From the NCBI RefSeq assembly GCF_000011305.1, contig NC_004369.1:2356001-2420000 (forward strand): a stretch of 64,000 bases of DNA. Reading direction: 5' to 3'. A program made the position numbers and the translations under genes. The DNA is from Corynebacterium efficiens YS-314 (GTDB lineage Bacteria > Actinomycetota > Actinomycetes > Mycobacteriales > Mycobacteriaceae). Position 1 is the first letter of the stretch; the number at the start of each line of letters is the position of its first letter. A model generated the notes under the pieces. The model made no database searches. It saw nothing but the letters and a program-made list of their open reading frames with translations, and was not told where the DNA came from. Shown piece by piece: positions 9,637 to 18,317 of this stretch.

Positions 9637-9672
9637 GTCGGTCTGTCCGGGGCATGTGGGATACTGAGAAAC

Positions 9673-10386
9673 ATGTCTGCAGGGAAGGTCTTTCGCCAGC
9701 GCTCACTCACGGAACAGGTCATGGACTATGTCCGGGAGGCCACGCTCGATAAAACAATGGTGACCGGTGAGTGGTACAGCGTCTACCAGCTCAGCGAACA
9801 ACTGGGGATCTCCCGTTCCCCCGTCCGCGACGCTCTTCTCCGCCTGGAGGAGGCCGGCCTGATCCGATTCACCCGCAACCGGGGTTTTCAGATCGTGGAG
9901 ACCAGACCCTCCGATGTCGCCGAGATCTTCGCACTCCGACTGGGCATCGAACCGCCGGCCGCCTACCGCGCAGCACTGTTGCGCACAGATGAGCAGTTAC
10001 ACGCCGCCTACGAGACTGTTGACCGCATGACCGCCTCGATGGAGAAACAGGACGAGGAGGAATTCTTCGTCCACGACCGCATCCTCCATGAGCAGATCAT
10101 GATCATGGGGCAATCCCAACGCGGTGCCGGACTGGTGGAAAAACTGCGGGGGCACACCCGGACATTGGGGGCATCCACCGCGGGATCCAAACGGACCCTG
10201 GCCGATATCCTGCGTGAACACGAGCCGATCCTGGAGGCGATCAGCCGTGGCTCCGCGGAAATCGCCCGCGCCTCCATGCGGGAACATCTGCAGGTCACCG
10301 GCAGGCTCCTCCTCGAACAGGCGGTGGAGAAAGCCGGGGAGGGTGATGTGGATATCATCTGGGAGCAGCACACGGTCGGCGTGTAG
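9673..10386 (+). CDS. GntR-family regulator, FadR/FCD subfamily
   Basis: A 237-aa repressor-type protein. The winged helix covers residues 5-75, with the recognition segment LSEQLGISRSPVRDALLRLE. An all-helical FCD ligand-binding domain follows, including the arginine-bearing helix IFALRLGIEPPAAYRAAL and His residues near the middle (HDRILHEQ) that usually bind metal or carboxylate. FCD proteins commonly sense lactate, glycolate, gluconate or similar acids, which fits the divergent 2-hydroxyacid oxidase gene. The ATG at 9673 is preferred over upstream starts because the family N-terminus begins there; its ribosome site (GAGAAA) is weak. The ABC importer follows 150 nt downstream on the same strand. 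Confidence 0.82.
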   Translation: MSAGKVFRQRSLTEQVMDYVREATLDKTMVTGEWYSVYQLSEQLGISRSPVRDALLRLEEAGLIRFTRNRGFQIVETRPSDVAEIFALRLGIEPPAAYRAALLRTDEQLHAAYETVDRMTASMEKQDEEEFFVHDRILHEQIMIMGQSQRGAGLVEKLRGHTRTLGASTAGSKRTLADILREHEPILEAISRGSAEIARASMREHLQVTGRLLLEQAVEKAGEGDVDIIWEQHTVGV

Positions 10387-10420
10387 CCTCCTCCGGCGCC
10401 GACCCCCACCCACAGTCGGG

Positions 10421-10430
10421 TGACATGTTA
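10421..10430 (+). promoter_or_regulatory. TGACATGTTA, second candidate GntR operator
   Basis: Differs by one base from the palindrome at 9627-9636. It lies between the regulator and the solute-binding protein gene. A further TACATGTTC at 10499-10507 sits about 17 bp ahead of the presumed -10 element. Confidence 0.35.
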
Positions 10431-10522
10431 TATGCAATACTTCTGTGTGCAATGGGCCCGCGGGGGTGTGCGCAGCCACTCATCCGGGGTGGTCCCCTTA
10501 CATGTTCACGGACCCCACCGAC

Positions 10523-10528
10523 TAACCT
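10523..10528 (+). promoter_or_regulatory. Candidate -10 element TAACCT for a leaderless start
   Basis: TAACCT fits the corynebacterial TANNNT pattern and lies seven bases before the ATG at 10536, which has no ribosome binding site. This is the geometry of leaderless transcripts, common in this genus. Confidence 0.4.
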
Positions 10529-10535
10529 CTGCTTC

Positions 10536-12077
10536 ATGAGGAGAGCGAGCCCCCAGGTGTCATTGCTGCGTCTGGTGACCCTGTTTCTGGCCCTCAGTCT
10601 GGGTGTCGCGGGATGTTCCGCGGGTTCCACCGCCTACCAGGTGCCCCCGGAGGTGGATCAGTCCTCCATCGTGGTGGCCACCACCTCCGCCCCGGCGTCC
10701 CTGGATTTCACCAACACCTCCGGTGCCGCGATTCCCCAGGCATTGATGTCGAATGTGTACGAGGGACTGGTCCGTATCACCTCCGATGGTGAGGTGGAAC
10801 CGTGGCTGGCCACCGGGTGGGGGATCTCCGATGACCGCCTGACCTACACCTTCACCCTGCGTGAGGGCATCCGCTTCAGCAACGGCTCCCCGTTCACTGC
10901 CGAGAGTGCGAAATTCTCCATCGACTACGTCCAGACCGACTGGACCAATGGACTCAAAGCCGGGATGGATGTGGTGGAACGCACCCAGGCACTCGACGAC
11001 CATACCCTGGAGGTCACACTCTCCCGCCCGTCGAATCAGTGGTTGTGGAACATGGGCACCGCGATCGGGGCGATGATGAGTCCAGATGGCGTCGACAAGC
11101 TCGCCACCGACCCGGTGGGCACCGGCCCCTACACGGTGACCCACTGGTCACCCGGACGCGCGATCGGGTTCGCCGCGCGCGCGGACTACTGGGGGCCCGC
11201 CCCCGCCAATGACGCGGCCACCATCCGTTATTTCAGTGATGCCACCGCCACCACCAACGCTCTCCAGAGCGGGGACGTGGATCTGATCTGGGCCATGCAG
11301 GCACCGGAGCAGCTGGCGGTACTGGACGAGTATGAGGTGGCGGTGGGAACCACCCAGGGTGAGCTGTTGTTGTCCATGAACAACCAGCGCGCCCCCTTCG
11401 ACGATGTACGGGTGCGGCAGGCGGTGATGTTCGCCATCGACCGGCAGGCGGTCATCGACACCGCCATGGAAGGCTACGGCACCGATACCGGGGGTGTCCC
11501 GGTCCCACCGACCGACCCGTGGTTCGAGGAATCAGACCTGTACCCCCACGACCCCGACCAGGCCCGTCAACTGCTGACGGAAGCCGGCGCGATGGGCGTG
11601 GAGGTGACCTTATCCATCCCCAGCCTGCCCTACGCCCAGAATGCCTCGGAGATCATCTACTCCCAGTTACGGGAGGTGGGTTTCGATCCGGTCATCGAAT
11701 CCACGGAGTTCCCCGCCGTGTGGCTGGCTCAGGTGATGGGTCAGAAGGATTACGATATGTCCCTGATCGCCCATGTGGAACCCCGTGATGTCCCCACCCT
11801 GTTCAGTGAGGGTTACTACCTGGGTTTCTCCCACGCACCGACCCAGGAGCTGCTGGCGCGGGCGGACCAGTCGGACAATGAGGTGGAACTGATGCGCCAG
11901 GCGGTGGACAACATCATGGAACAGGCCGCGGCCAACACCCTGATGAACATGGCCAATATCGTGGTCATGGACCCGGCCATCACCGGAGTGGATCCCAATG
12001 TGGTCTCCGGGGCATTGTCGCTGGGTAGCATCGGCCGGGAACCGGCGGGGGGCCAGCCCTCGGGGGGTCAACCGTGA
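10536..12077 (+). CDS. ABC importer solute-binding lipoprotein (peptide/nickel family 5)
   Basis: A 513-aa secreted lipoprotein that should capture the ligand outside the membrane. A signal peptide ends in the lipobox LGVAGC with Cys27. The family-5 fold (DppA/OppA) is evident: ATTSAPASLDFT near the start, the signature region YTFTLREGIRFSNGSPFTAE, and RVRQAVMFAIDRQAVID in the second lobe. The ATG at 10536 appears leaderless; a GTG at 10557 behind GAGGAG is the alternative and would keep the lipobox. The gene opens a four-gene operon whose junctions all overlap. The ligand is probably a short peptide or similar, but is not determined. Upstream ACATGTT boxes suggest control by the adjacent GntR protein. 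Confidence 0.85.
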   Translation: MRRASPQVSLLRLVTLFLALSLGVAGCSAGSTAYQVPPEVDQSSIVVATTSAPASLDFTNTSGAAIPQALMSNVYEGLVRITSDGEVEPWLATGWGISDDRLTYTFTLREGIRFSNGSPFTAESAKFSIDYVQTDWTNGLKAGMDVVERTQALDDHTLEVTLSRPSNQWLWNMGTAIGAMMSPDGVDKLATDPVGTGPYTVTHWSPGRAIGFAARADYWGPAPANDAATIRYFSDATATTNALQSGDVDLIWAMQAPEQLAVLDEYEVAVGTTQGELLLSMNNQRAPFDDVRVRQAVMFAIDRQAVIDTAMEGYGTDTGGVPVPPTDPWFEESDLYPHDPDQARQLLTEAGAMGVEVTLSIPSLPYAQNASEIIYSQLREVGFDPVIESTEFPAVWLAQVMGQKDYDMSLIAHVEPRDVPTLFSEGYYLGFSHAPTQELLARADQSDNEVELMRQAVDNIMEQAAANTLMNMANIVVMDPAITGVDPNVVSGALSLGSIGREPAGGQPSGGQP

Positions 12078-13009
12078 CGCTCACCAGGACCATCACCACC
12101 ACCCTCGTGCGCTACCTGGTGACCATCTGGGTCGCCAGCGTCCTCATCTTCCTACTCATCCGGGTCATCCCCGGGGATCCGGCTGCGGTTGCGCTGGGCA
12201 TCACCGCCACCCCGGAGGCCATCGCCCAGCTCCAGACCCAACTGGGCACGGACCGTCCACTGCCGGCCCAGTACCTGTCCTGGATCGCGGGCATGACCAC
12301 GGGGGATTTTGGGACCTCGCTGAGCTCAGGGCAGGACATCTCCCCACTGGTCATCGACCGGTTGCAGGTCAGTCTCATCCTGGTGGGGTGTTCGATTGTG
12401 TTGTCGCTGCTCATCGCGATACCCCTCGGCGTGCTGGCAGCCCGGCGCGGTGGCACGGTGATCTCCACGGCCAGCCAGATCGGCATTGCGATCCCCAGTT
12501 TCCTCGCCGGCATCCTGCTGGTTGCTGTGTTCGCGGTGGGTCTCGGCTGGTTGCCGGCCAATGGGTGGATCCCACCGGATCAGCATTTCGGTGGGTTCCT
12601 CCAGCGTCTCATCCTCCCGGTGCTGGCCTTGACGGCGGTGCAGGCATCCATCCTCACCCGCTATGTCCGTTCCGCAGTGGTGGATGTGATGGGTGAGGAT
12701 TTCATGCGTACCGCCCGCTCCAAGGGCATGTCACTGGGCCGGGCGCTGCGTGTGCATGGTCTGCGCAATGCGGCGCTGCCGGTGCTGACGGTGACCGGAG
12801 TGCAGTTGACCTCCCTGGTCATCGGTGCCGTGGTGATCGAGCAGGTGTTTGTCCTTCCCGGTATCGGGTCGATGCTGCTGGAGTCGGTGTCCAACCGGGA
12901 TCTGACGGCCGTGCAGTCCATCGTCATGGTGCTGGTGGTGTTCACGCTGGTGGTCAACATGGCGGTGGACCTGCTCTATCAGGTGCTCGACCCGAGGATC
13001 AGGAGATGA
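12074..13009 (+). CDS. ABC importer permease, DppB-type
   Basis: A 311-aa inner-membrane permease with six hydrophobic segments. The cytoplasmic EAA loop is recognisable at EDFMRTARSKGMSLGRALRVHGLRNAALPV, the ATPase docking site. The N-terminus LVRYLVTIWVASVLIFLLIRVIPGDPA is typical of DppB/OppB. The GTG start overlaps the stop of the binding-protein gene by four bases, indicating translational coupling. It pairs with the next permease. Confidence 0.88.
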   Translation: MTLTRTITTTLVRYLVTIWVASVLIFLLIRVIPGDPAAVALGITATPEAIAQLQTQLGTDRPLPAQYLSWIAGMTTGDFGTSLSSGQDISPLVIDRLQVSLILVGCSIVLSLLIAIPLGVLAARRGGTVISTASQIGIAIPSFLAGILLVAVFAVGLGWLPANGWIPPDQHFGGFLQRLILPVLALTAVQASILTRYVRSAVVDVMGEDFMRTARSKGMSLGRALRVHGLRNAALPVLTVTGVQLTSLVIGAVVIEQVFVLPGIGSMLLESVSNRDLTAVQSIVMVLVVFTLVVNMAVDLLYQVLDPRIRR

Positions 13010-13878
13010 CCGGGATGGCTCTGGAACAACACGCAGTGGACAACCCCCGCTCCCTGCTCACCCGTCTGCCGTGGTCGGGTCGGATCGGCGCCGGGATTGT
13101 GGCCACCGTGGTGGTTATGGCCGTCGTGTCGCTGGTGTGGACCCCCTATGACCCCATCCAGGTCTACCCATCCGAACGGCTGGAGGGATCATCGTGGTCG
13201 CATCTGTTCGGCACGGACCGCTACGGGCGGGATGTGTTCTCGCAGATCATGGCGGGATCCCGGATCACCCTGTTCGTCGGGCTGGTCGCGGTGGCGATCG
13301 CCGGACTGCTCGGCACCCCGTTGGGCATCCTCGCCGGCATGCGCCGGGGTTGGGTGGAGACCTTTGTCATGCGGGGCGCTGATCTCATGCTCGCCTTCCC
13401 CGCCCTGTTGCTGGCGATCGTGTCGGGTGCGGTGTTCGGTGCCTCCACGCTGAGTGCGATGGTGGCTATCGGCGTTGCCGGGATCCCCGCTTTCGCACGG
13501 GTGGCCCGCGCGGGCACCCTGCAGGTGATGAGCCGCGACTTCGTGCTGGCGGCCCGCAGCGCCGGGATCACACAACCAGTGATCGCGGTGCGCCATGTGC
13601 TGCCCAATATCACCAGCATCCTCATCGTCCAGGCGTCAGTGGCGTTCGCCCTGGCGATCCTCGCGGAGGCGGCCTTAAGTTTCCTCGGCCTGGGCACCCC
13701 TCCCCCGGATCCCAGCTGGGGCCGCATGCTGCAGACCGCGCAGGCATCCCTGGGGGTCACCCCCATGCTGGCGGTGTGGCCGGGTGTGGCCATCGCCGTG
13801 ACGGTGCTGGGATTCAACCTGTTGGGTGATGGCCTGCGTGATGCCACCGACCCGAAACGTGAGGTGGGCCGTGCTTGA
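13006..13878 (+). CDS. ABC importer permease, DppC-type
   Basis: A 290-aa permease of the DppC/OppC type. The conserved HLFGTDRYGRDVFSQIMAGSRITL block follows the first membrane segment, and the EAA loop RDFVLAARSAGITQPVIAVRHVLPN is present. Start and stop overlap neighbours: ATGA with the DppB-type gene, and its last eight bases with the ATPase gene. It forms the heterodimeric channel with the preceding permease. Confidence 0.88.
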   Translation: MTGMALEQHAVDNPRSLLTRLPWSGRIGAGIVATVVVMAVVSLVWTPYDPIQVYPSERLEGSSWSHLFGTDRYGRDVFSQIMAGSRITLFVGLVAVAIAGLLGTPLGILAGMRRGWVETFVMRGADLMLAFPALLLAIVSGAVFGASTLSAMVAIGVAGIPAFARVARAGTLQVMSRDFVLAARSAGITQPVIAVRHVLPNITSILIVQASVAFALAILAEAALSFLGLGTPPPDPSWGRMLQTAQASLGVTPMLAVWPGVAIAVTVLGFNLLGDGLRDATDPKREVGRA

Positions 13879-15301
13879 GGTGAGTGATCTGACCATCGGT
13901 GACGGCCTGGTGCGGGATGTCTCCTTCACCATCGCACCCGGGGAACGGGTGGGCCTGATCGGTGAATCCGGGTCGGGTAAGACCCTGACGGCGCTGGCGG
14001 TCATGGGGTTGACCGACCTGCCGCGGTCCGGCACCACGCTTGTCGACGGCATCTCCTCCTGGACACACCGTGGGAGGAAGATCACCATGATCTTCCAGGA
14101 ACCCATGACCGCCCTCAACCCCCTCATGCGGGTGGGTGCCCAGATCAAGGAGATCATGCGCATCCACGGTGTGGGGAGGCGGGAGGCGCGTGAGCGCACC
14201 GCCCGGATGGTGGAGGATGTCGCGCTGCCCCAGCGGGCACTACGTGCCTACCCACATGAACTCTCGGGCGGGCAGCGTCAACGCGCCCTGATCGCCATGG
14301 CGATGGTGAACAACCCGGATGTACTTATCTGTGATGAACCCACCACCGCACTCGATGTCACGGTGCAACAGCAGATCACTGACCTGCTGCTGCGCCTGGC
14401 GGACCAGCGGGGCACCTCCCTGCTGTTCATCACCCATGATCTCGGCCTGGTGGCGCGCACCTGTCAGCGGGTGATGGTGATGCAACAGGGCCGGATCGTC
14501 GAACGTGGGCCGGTGGCAGAGGTGCTGTCGACCCCCTCGCATGACTACACCCGCACCCTGCTGTCTGCCTCCCGGCTGGACACCCCCGTCATTGAGGAGA
14601 ACTACGGTGGGACGGTCGTGGAGGTCGATCGTGTCACCAGGGTGTTCAGGAAGATGACGGCGCTGGAGTCGGTGTCGCTCACGGTGCGTTCCGGTGAACG
14701 CCTGGGCATCGTCGGTGGGTCAGGGTCCGGCAAGACCACCCTGCTGAAGCTGCTGGCGGGTCTGGATGAACCGACCTCCGGCACCGTCCGGGTGCAGGGC
14801 GGGACCCAGATGGTGTTCCAGGATCCACTGTCCAGTCTCAATCCCCGGATGCGGATCGCGGACATCGTCGCCGAACCCCTCATCGGGTGGTCGGCCGCAC
14901 AGAAACACGCCCGTGTGGTGGAGGTGCTAGGTGAGGTGGGGCTGGGACCTGAGGTGCTGGGCCGCTACCCACATGAATTCTCCGGTGGGCAGCGCCAGCG
15001 CATCTCCATCGCCCGGGCGCTGGGCCCGAAACCCGCGATCCTGCTTGCCGACGAACCCGTCTCCGCCCTCGATGTCTCCGTGCGCAAACAGGTCCTCGAT
15101 CTACTGGCCGACCTCGTCGCGGAATACGGCATCACCCTGGTGTTCGTCTCCCATGATCTCGCCGTGGTCCGGCACGTGTGCACCAGCGTGGTGGTCATGG
15201 ATCAGGGCCGCATCATCGAACGCGGACGGGTGGATGAGGTCTACGCCGATCCCCAGCATGACTACACCCGCACCCTCCTGGAGGCGGTTCCCCGGTTGTA
15301 G
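13871..15301 (+). CDS. Fused double ABC ATPase, DppD-DppF type
   Basis: A 476-aa protein carrying both nucleotide-binding domains of the importer in one chain. The first has Walker A GESGSGKT, signature LSGGQRQR and Walker B VLICDEPTTALD. The second has GGSGSGKT, FSGGQRQR and ILLADEPVSALD. Each half ends in an H-loop (FITHDLG, FVSHDLA). The GTG at 13871 is chosen because the ABC fold begins at VLEVSDLTIGDG and it overlaps the upstream stop; the frame is open for 15 more codons upstream. The operon therefore encodes a complete transporter: one binding protein, two permeases and one double ATPase. Confidence 0.9.
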   Translation: MLEVSDLTIGDGLVRDVSFTIAPGERVGLIGESGSGKTLTALAVMGLTDLPRSGTTLVDGISSWTHRGRKITMIFQEPMTALNPLMRVGAQIKEIMRIHGVGRREARERTARMVEDVALPQRALRAYPHELSGGQRQRALIAMAMVNNPDVLICDEPTTALDVTVQQQITDLLLRLADQRGTSLLFITHDLGLVARTCQRVMVMQQGRIVERGPVAEVLSTPSHDYTRTLLSASRLDTPVIEENYGGTVVEVDRVTRVFRKMTALESVSLTVRSGERLGIVGGSGSGKTTLLKLLAGLDEPTSGTVRVQGGTQMVFQDPLSSLNPRMRIADIVAEPLIGWSAAQKHARVVEVLGEVGLGPEVLGRYPHEFSGGQRQRISIARALGPKPAILLADEPVSALDVSVRKQVLDLLADLVAEYGITLVFVSHDLAVVRHVCTSVVVMDQGRIIERGRVDEVYADPQHDYTRTLLEAVPRL

Positions 15302-15324
15302 GCGTGCGCGGGGGATTTAAAGGA

Positions 15325-15882
15325 TCAGACAAACCGTCCGGCGGATGCCAGCGCCAATGTGGCCACCGTGTCATGAAGGGGTCCACCACTGCGGCCCTTG
15401 CCCAGTTCGGAGGACACCAGTTCGATCTCGCTGACATGCCAGTCGGGGCCCTCATAGACAGCCAGGGCGCGCACCAGATCGGGGATCACCGGGTCCCACC
15501 CCCGGATCCGCATGCGCTGGGAGGGCCGGGCGACGGTGAGGTGGGCGCGTTGCCGTTTGCGTTCCGACGGGTCCAGCAGACAGTCCGCCATGAGTGTGCG
15601 CAATGCACGGGTATCCCCGCCCACGCCCATCCACAGGTTCCTGTTGTTGAACGACCCCGCCCCCTTGAGCCGGATGGTGAAGTCCTCGTTCATCCGCGCG
15701 GCCACACTCAGGTGGTCAACGAGGTCCTCGACCACACCGTTGGGCTGTTCCCCATAGAAGGCCAGGGTGATATGCCAGTTGTCGGGATCTCCCCAACGCA
15801 GATCGCCGTGGAGGGGGCGGAGGGTCCGGACCAGGTGCTCGGTGACCTCCGGGGGCGGTGTGATCGCGGCGAACAGTCTCAT
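15325..15882 (-). CDS. thpR: 2'-5' RNA ligase / cyclic phosphodiesterase family protein
   Basis: A 185-aa cytoplasmic protein of the 2H phosphoesterase superfamily (LigT/ThpR). Both HxTx signatures are present: HITLAF around residue 34 and HLTVAR around residue 119. These histidine pairs hydrolyse cyclic nucleotide phosphodiesters in the family; the physiological substrate in actinobacteria is not known. It is convergent with the ABC operon, 23 nt apart. The N-terminus MRLFAAITPP is typical for the family. Confidence 0.82.
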   Translation of the reverse strand: MRLFAAITPPPEVTEHLVRTLRPLHGDLRWGDPDNWHITLAFYGEQPNGVVEDLVDHLSVAARMNEDFTIRLKGAGSFNNRNLWMGVGGDTRALRTLMADCLLDPSERKRQRAHLTVARPSQRMRIRGWDPVIPDLVRALAVYEGPDWHVSEIELVSSELGKGRSGGPLHDTVATLALASAGRFV

Positions 15883-16044
15883 GTGCCCATGATAGCGGGG
15901 GCTCCAGTTACAGGGAACCAGCCCGAAATGAACCCCCGGGGAATGAACAAGGGCACCCTGGCATCCACATGGGGATACCGGGGTGCCGACCCGCCGGGGG
16001 TCTGTAGAGACACCGGAACCCGGGGCGGGGTGAGAAGAAGGATT

Positions 16045-16158
16045 CTAGGAGGACGTGATCTGCAGAAGAATGTCAGGGGATAACACGTGCTCCTCGGACA
16101 CCTCGAAGATCTGGTTCAGGTACTCGACCTGAGCTTCGAAATCATGTGCGTTCATCAT
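16045..16158 (-). CDS. Possible leaderless 37-aa small protein
   Basis: A short frame in an otherwise empty 360-nt gap, encoding 37 residues that begin MMNAHDFEAQ and end LLQITSS, acidic and rich in Leu/Ile/Val. A near-consensus -10 hexamer TATGAT lies eight bases before the ATG on the minus strand (16167-16172), the geometry of a leaderless gene. There is no ribosome binding site and no recognised family. It is predicted helical. It could still be chance. Confidence 0.4.
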   Translation of the reverse strand: MMNAHDFEAQVEYLNQIFEVSEEHVLSPDILLQITSS

Positions 16159-16166
16159 TGCAGATC

Positions 16167-16172
16167 ATCATA
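16167..16172 (-). promoter_or_regulatory. TATGAT -10 element
   Basis: A close match to TATAAT, eight bases upstream of the small reading frame. No convincing -35 element is visible. Confidence 0.4.
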
Positions 16173-16228
16173 GACCCAAAATCGTGTTTGTACACCCACT
16201 ACCCCGGCCATGGCGATGGGGAGGGAGG

Positions 16229-16239
16229 CGTCGACAAGC
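16229..16239 (+). repeat. CGTCGACAAGC, intergenic copy
   Basis: Lies 6 nt beyond the stop codon of the BASS transporter gene. Confidence 0.85.
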
Positions 16240-16245
16240 AACCGG

Positions 16246-17274
16246 TCAGCCCACCGCAACCTTTTCGGGTACCGCGACCGGCTCCACGGGGCGGTTGCGC
16301 ACGATCGCGGTGTAGATCGCGCCGGTGATGTTGTGCACCACCGCGGCCACCGCACCGGGCAGTGCCGCCTCGGGGCTGAAGAACCGGCCGGCCATACCGG
16401 AGGCCAGGCCGGCGGACTGCGTACCGATCTCAACGGCCATGGTGCGGTTGACCGGTTCGCTGAAGCGGAACAGACGACCGGTGTAATAGCCCAGCACATA
16501 TCCCAGCACATTGTGCACGATGACAGCGGCGAAGACGATGAGACCGACGGAGAGCAGGCGCTCCGCGTTGTTGGCCACCGCGCCGAAGACGACACCGCCG
16601 ATACCCAGGATGGACAGCCACGGCAGTACCGGCATGATGCGGTTGATCCACCGGCTGAGGAACACGCGCAGTGTCAGACCGATGACCACCGGCAGCAACA
16701 CGGTCTGCACCAGTGACCAGGCCATGCCCGCGCCGTCGACCTCGGTGGCGGTACCGGACAGCAGCAGCATGAGAATCGGGGTCATGATCGGTGAGACCAT
16801 CGTGGACACAGATGTCATGGTCACCGACAGGGCCACATCACCGCGGCACAGGAACGCAATGACATTGGAGGAGGTACCGCCGGGGACCGAACCGAGCATG
16901 AGCAGACCGACCGCCAGCGCCGGGTTCAGGCCCATCATCTTGGCCACCAGCACCGCCAGGCCCGGCATGATCACGAACTGCGCGACCACACCGATGAACA
17001 CCGGCAGCGGGCGCTTGAGCACCATCTGGAAATCCGGGACCGTCAGGGTCAGGCCCATGGTGAACATGATGATGGTGAGAAACAGGTTGATGTAGTTCGT
17101 CAGCGGCGCGAACGTCGCCGGGAACATAAACGCCACGATGGCACCGATGAGGATGAAGGCGGGGAACGCCACCACGATGAGCGCGGCGGACCGGTTCTCC
17201 TTCTCCTCCCCGGAGGGGTCGGGGACGGGCGGAACGGGCGCGGGGGAAATATGTCCGGACGGGACATGAGTCAT
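16246..17274 (-). CDS. Bile acid:sodium symporter (BASS) family transporter
   Basis: A 342-aa membrane protein with about nine to ten hydrophobic segments, of the SBF/BASS fold. The segment GLNPALAVGLLMLGSVPGGTSSNVIAFLCRGDVALSV contains the family's conserved GSVPGGTSSN sodium-site region. Members carry organic anions (bile acids, pantothenate, pyruvate) with sodium. The start at 17274 is chosen because TTGGAG precedes it at proper distance; an open extension to 17373 has no such site. It is divergent from the epimerase-like gene. The N-terminal 30 residues are Pro-rich and hydrophilic. The substrate is unknown. Confidence 0.85.
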   Translation of the reverse strand: MTHVPSGHISPAPVPPVPDPSGEEKENRSAALIVVAFPAFILIGAIVAFMFPATFAPLTNYINLFLTIIMFTMGLTLTVPDFQMVLKRPLPVFIGVVAQFVIMPGLAVLVAKMMGLNPALAVGLLMLGSVPGGTSSNVIAFLCRGDVALSVTMTSVSTMVSPIMTPILMLLLSGTATEVDGAGMAWSLVQTVLLPVVIGLTLRVFLSRWINRIMPVLPWLSILGIGGVVFGAVANNAERLLSVGLIVFAAVIVHNVLGYVLGYYTGRLFRFSEPVNRTMAVEIGTQSAGLASGMAGRFFSPEAALPGAVAAVVHNITGAIYTAIVRNRPVEPVAVPEKVAVG

Positions 17275-17407
17275 GGAAACCACTCCAAAGCATGGGATCT
17301 GGTTGGGGAAAGACCGTGCTGATGGGTGGGCACAGAAAAAAGGGGAAAATACTGCCCTGGTGTATGGCTGCACATACTTTAGTCATTCGAAACGCGGGAG
17401 GCGATTC

Positions 17408-18190
17408 GTGTCTACCATTGGCACTATGACTGAACTCATCACTTCCGGTCCATTCACGCTGTCCCCCGTGGGAGCCCACCTCACCTCGGTTGATTTCGAC
17501 TCCGGGGACGTGCTGTTCCTCAGTTCGGAAAGCAAGTTCGGTGAGGGTAACGCCATCCGTGGGGGCATCCCGCTCATTGCACCGTGGTTCGGCACACTGT
17601 TGGGCAGGGAACCTCAACACGGTTGGGCGCGCACCACCGAGTGGGAGGTCATGGAGGGTGACAAGCTCAGTGCCGGCCTGGTCCGCGACGGCCTGGAACT
17701 GCAGTTGTCGCTGTGGCGCACCGAACTGGGTTTTGAGATGAACCTCGGCCTGACCAACAAGTCGGATAAGACGGAAACCGTCCAGCTCGCCTTCCACCCC
17801 TACTTCCGCGTCGCCGATGTGGAGAAGACCACCGTCACCGGCGCGGAGGGCGCACAGATCCTCGACCGGGTCACCGATGAGACCAGCACCCAGGACGGTG
17901 CCATCACCTTCGACGGTCTCTACGACCGCGTGGTACTCGGCTCACCGGAGATGCTTATCGACGATGGCTCCCGCACCATCGAGGTCATCGGCCGTGGGCA
18001 TGACGCGACGGTGGTGTGGAACCCCGGTGCGGAGAAGGGTGCCTCCTTCGACGACCTGGGCGATGGCGAGTGGCGTGACTTCGTCTGCGTCGAACCGGCA
18101 CTGCTGGGTGAGGACCTCAAGGGTGTCAAGGTTGAACCCGGTGATTCCATCAGCATCGGCATGGAGGTGAAGGTGACAGCTAAAAACTAA
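17408..18190 (+). CDS. Aldose 1-epimerase / hexose-6-phosphate mutarotase-like protein
   Basis: A 260-aa cytoplasmic protein of the galactose-mutarotase-like fold, YeaD branch. Supporting segments are RGGIPLIAPWFG, with the usual RGG-P-PWFG pattern, AFHPYFRV with the conserved His, and FVCVEPAL, in which Glu is the expected catalytic base. Family members interconvert anomers of aldose phosphates. The GTG at 17408 follows GGGAGG by five bases and is preferred; the ATG at 17426 is the alternative and gives 254 aa. It is convergent with aceB, with a strong hairpin between them. Confidence 0.78.
   Translation: MSTIGTMTELITSGPFTLSPVGAHLTSVDFDSGDVLFLSSESKFGEGNAIRGGIPLIAPWFGTLLGREPQHGWARTTEWEVMEGDKLSAGLVRDGLELQLSLWRTELGFEMNLGLTNKSDKTETVQLAFHPYFRVADVEKTTVTGAEGAQILDRVTDETSTQDGAITFDGLYDRVVLGSPEMLIDDGSRTIEVIGRGHDATVVWNPGAEKGASFDDLGDGEWRDFVCVEPALLGEDLKGVKVEPGDSISIGMEVKVTAKN
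17953..17963 (-). repeat. 11-bp word within the epimerase-like gene
   Basis: GCTTATCGACG on the plus strand, encoding Leu-Ile-Asp. It is the only TAAGC-type copy in this orientation. Confidence 0.8.
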
Positions 18191-18209
18191 CCGCCGGGCG
18201 ACACGTAAA

Positions 18210-18252
18210 GAGCAGGTGGCCACCCCATGGGTAGTGGGGTGGCCACCTGCTC
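18210..18252. terminator. Strong bidirectional hairpin between convergent genes
   Basis: A perfect 18-bp stem, GAGCAGGTGGCCACCCCA (18210-18227) with its complement at 18235-18252, and a 7-nt loop. It lies between the epimerase-like gene and aceB. There is no clear U-tract. Confidence 0.75.
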
Positions 18253-18271
18253 TATGTCTGCCTTACAGCAT

Positions 18272-18310
18272 CAGGGCACCAGGGGTGGGATCTCCACTGC
18301 TGGTGCCCTG
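18272..18310 (-). terminator. Second hairpin, 3' of aceB
   Basis: An 11-bp stem CAGGGCACCAG/CTGGTGCCCTG with a 17-nt loop, ending 8 nt before the aceB stop. Confidence 0.5.
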
Positions 18311-18317
18311 GGAGGTA

